DNA from: Bacillota bacterium
GTDB taxonomy: Bacteria; Bacillota_C; Negativicutes; Sporomusales; Sporomusaceae
DNA: 6,341 bases
Assembly (NCBI GenBank): GCA_023441125.1
Contig: JAEZQV010000458.1
Coordinates: 1 to 6,341, forward strand
Direction of reading: 5' to 3'
The notes beneath the pieces were generated by a model. That model searched no databases, was not told where the DNA came from, and was given only the letters and a program-made list of their open reading frames with translations. A program made the translations under genes and the position numbers. Of this stretch, positions 5,643 to 6,341 are shown piece by piece (the stretch's first letter is position 1; every line of letters starts with the position of its first letter).

Positions 5643-6341
5643 GTGACAAAATCGAAAAGTGTCCATAGTATTTCCCCGCTGCTAGGGGGAATTTGTGCCT
5701 TAAGCCTGGCGATGGGAATTTCGCGCTTTGGATTTACCCCCATTATCCCCCTGATGCAGCGTGATATTGGCATATCGAACTGGGAGATTGCGGTCATGGC
5801 TTCGGCAAACTATCTGGGCTATCTTGGTGGCGCTTATGTCTCGCGGCAACAGTGGTTCGGACAGCAGGGAAGCGCCTGGATAGGGCCGGGATTGGTTGCC
5901 AGTGTAATTTTGCTGCTGGCTATGCCATTTACGCTTAATGATTACATGTGGACTTTGCTGAGACTGCTTGCCGGGTTTCTTAGCGCCATTTTATTTGTCG
6001 TGGCCTCAAGCGTTACGTTAGGACAAGGGCGGAGTGACTGGGCGGGATACCTTTACAGCGGAGTCGGCATTGGCATTGCCTTTACCGGCATATTTGCGCC
6101 GGTATTTGACGCCATCGGCGGCTGGGCAGCCGCCTGGCAGGGACTAGCGCTGGGGGGAGGTATCTTTGGTGCTGTCGCATGGTACACCTTGCCGAAGGCG
6201 CCGCGGCCTGCAGCCGGGGACCCGGGACAGAAACCGACTCAGGCTAAGTTTGTCAGGGATCAGGAATGGTATGTTCTTCTCGCCAGTTATGGATTGGAAG
6301 GCATTGGCTATATTATTACCGCCACATTTATTGTGCAGATG
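5643..6341 (+). CDS. YbfB/YjiJ-family MFS transporter, 3' end missing
   Basis: Inner-membrane major facilitator superfamily transporter; 233 residues are visible and the frame is open to the window edge (families of this type are near 390-400 residues). Recognised by AMGISRFGFTPIIPLMQRDI (23-42) and ASANYLGYLGGAY (53-65), the hallmark first two membrane segments of the YbfB/YjiJ (MFS_4, formerly DUF1228) group, and by GLEGIGYIITATFIVQM (217-233), which opens the second half. About six membrane segments precede a cytoplasmic loop rich in Pro, Lys and Gln (184-206). The start is uncertain: an in-frame TAG at 5637-5639 is immediately followed by GTG GTG, so translation must begin at 5640 or 5643 or later, and there is no well-spaced Shine-Dalgarno. 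This places about 12 residues before the first membrane segment, normal for the family. Probably controlled by the divergent LysR protein. Substrate unknown. Confidence 0.9.
   Translation, partial: MTKSKSVHSISPLLGGICALSLAMGISRFGFTPIIPLMQRDIGISNWEIAVMASANYLGYLGGAYVSRQQWFGQQGSAWIGPGLVASVILLLAMPFTLNDYMWTLLRLLAGFLSAILFVVASSVTLGQGRSDWAGYLYSGVGIGIAFTGIFAPVFDAIGGWAAAWQGLALGGGIFGAVAWYTLPKAPRPAAGDPGQKPTQAKFVRDQEWYVLLASYGLEGIGYIITATFIVQM

Noticed and set aside
1..6341. CRISPR arrays, tRNA or rRNA genes, insertion sequences, toxin-antitoxin or defence genes
   Set aside because: I looked for regularly spaced repeats, cloverleaf-like segments, terminal inverted repeats with transposase motifs, and small toxin or antitoxin frames. 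None was found.

Overview
The window reads as an ordinary bacterial chromosome segment with moderately high GC, denser in the left two thirds and locally AT-rich inside the lysR gene. Protein family content and strong AGGAGG-type ribosome binding sites suggest a Firmicute. An ArnT-like lipid-carrier glycosyltransferase next to a two-component system and a DedA protein would suit a diderm Firmicute of the Negativicutes (Sporomusa/Pelosinus-like). That placement is an inference from gene content, not a sequence match.

Left block (1-4200, all + strand): the 3' part of an OmpR-family response regulator; its overlapping sensor histidine kinase (20 bp overlap); after 103 bp, a 519-residue GT39/ArnT-like integral membrane glycosyltransferase; after 73 bp, a 199-residue DedA-family membrane protein that starts with TTG. 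A perfect 13-bp hairpin (4233-4263) closes the block and probably also serves the converging gene on the other strand. The likely theme is sensing of envelope stress coupled to cell-surface modification or lipid-carrier handling.

Right block (4307-6341): on the - strand, a small TIGR04076-family protein of unknown function (TTG start, own extended -10 promoter at the 3' edge of lysR), preceded by a LysR-type regulator. Divergent from lysR across about 100 bp is a YbfB/YjiJ-type major facilitator transporter that runs off the right edge. The lysR/MFS pair has the classic layout of a LysR regulator controlling a divergent transporter, and the shared spacer holds short inverted repeats, one of which fits the T-N11-A LysR box.

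No tRNA, rRNA, CRISPR array, insertion sequence or phage gene was seen. The most notable points are a DedA protein lacking two charged residues reported as essential in E. coli YqjA/YghB, the operator-like repeats between lysR and the MFS gene, and four of six visible start codons being non-ATG. I found no convincing evidence of an undescribed multi-gene system.
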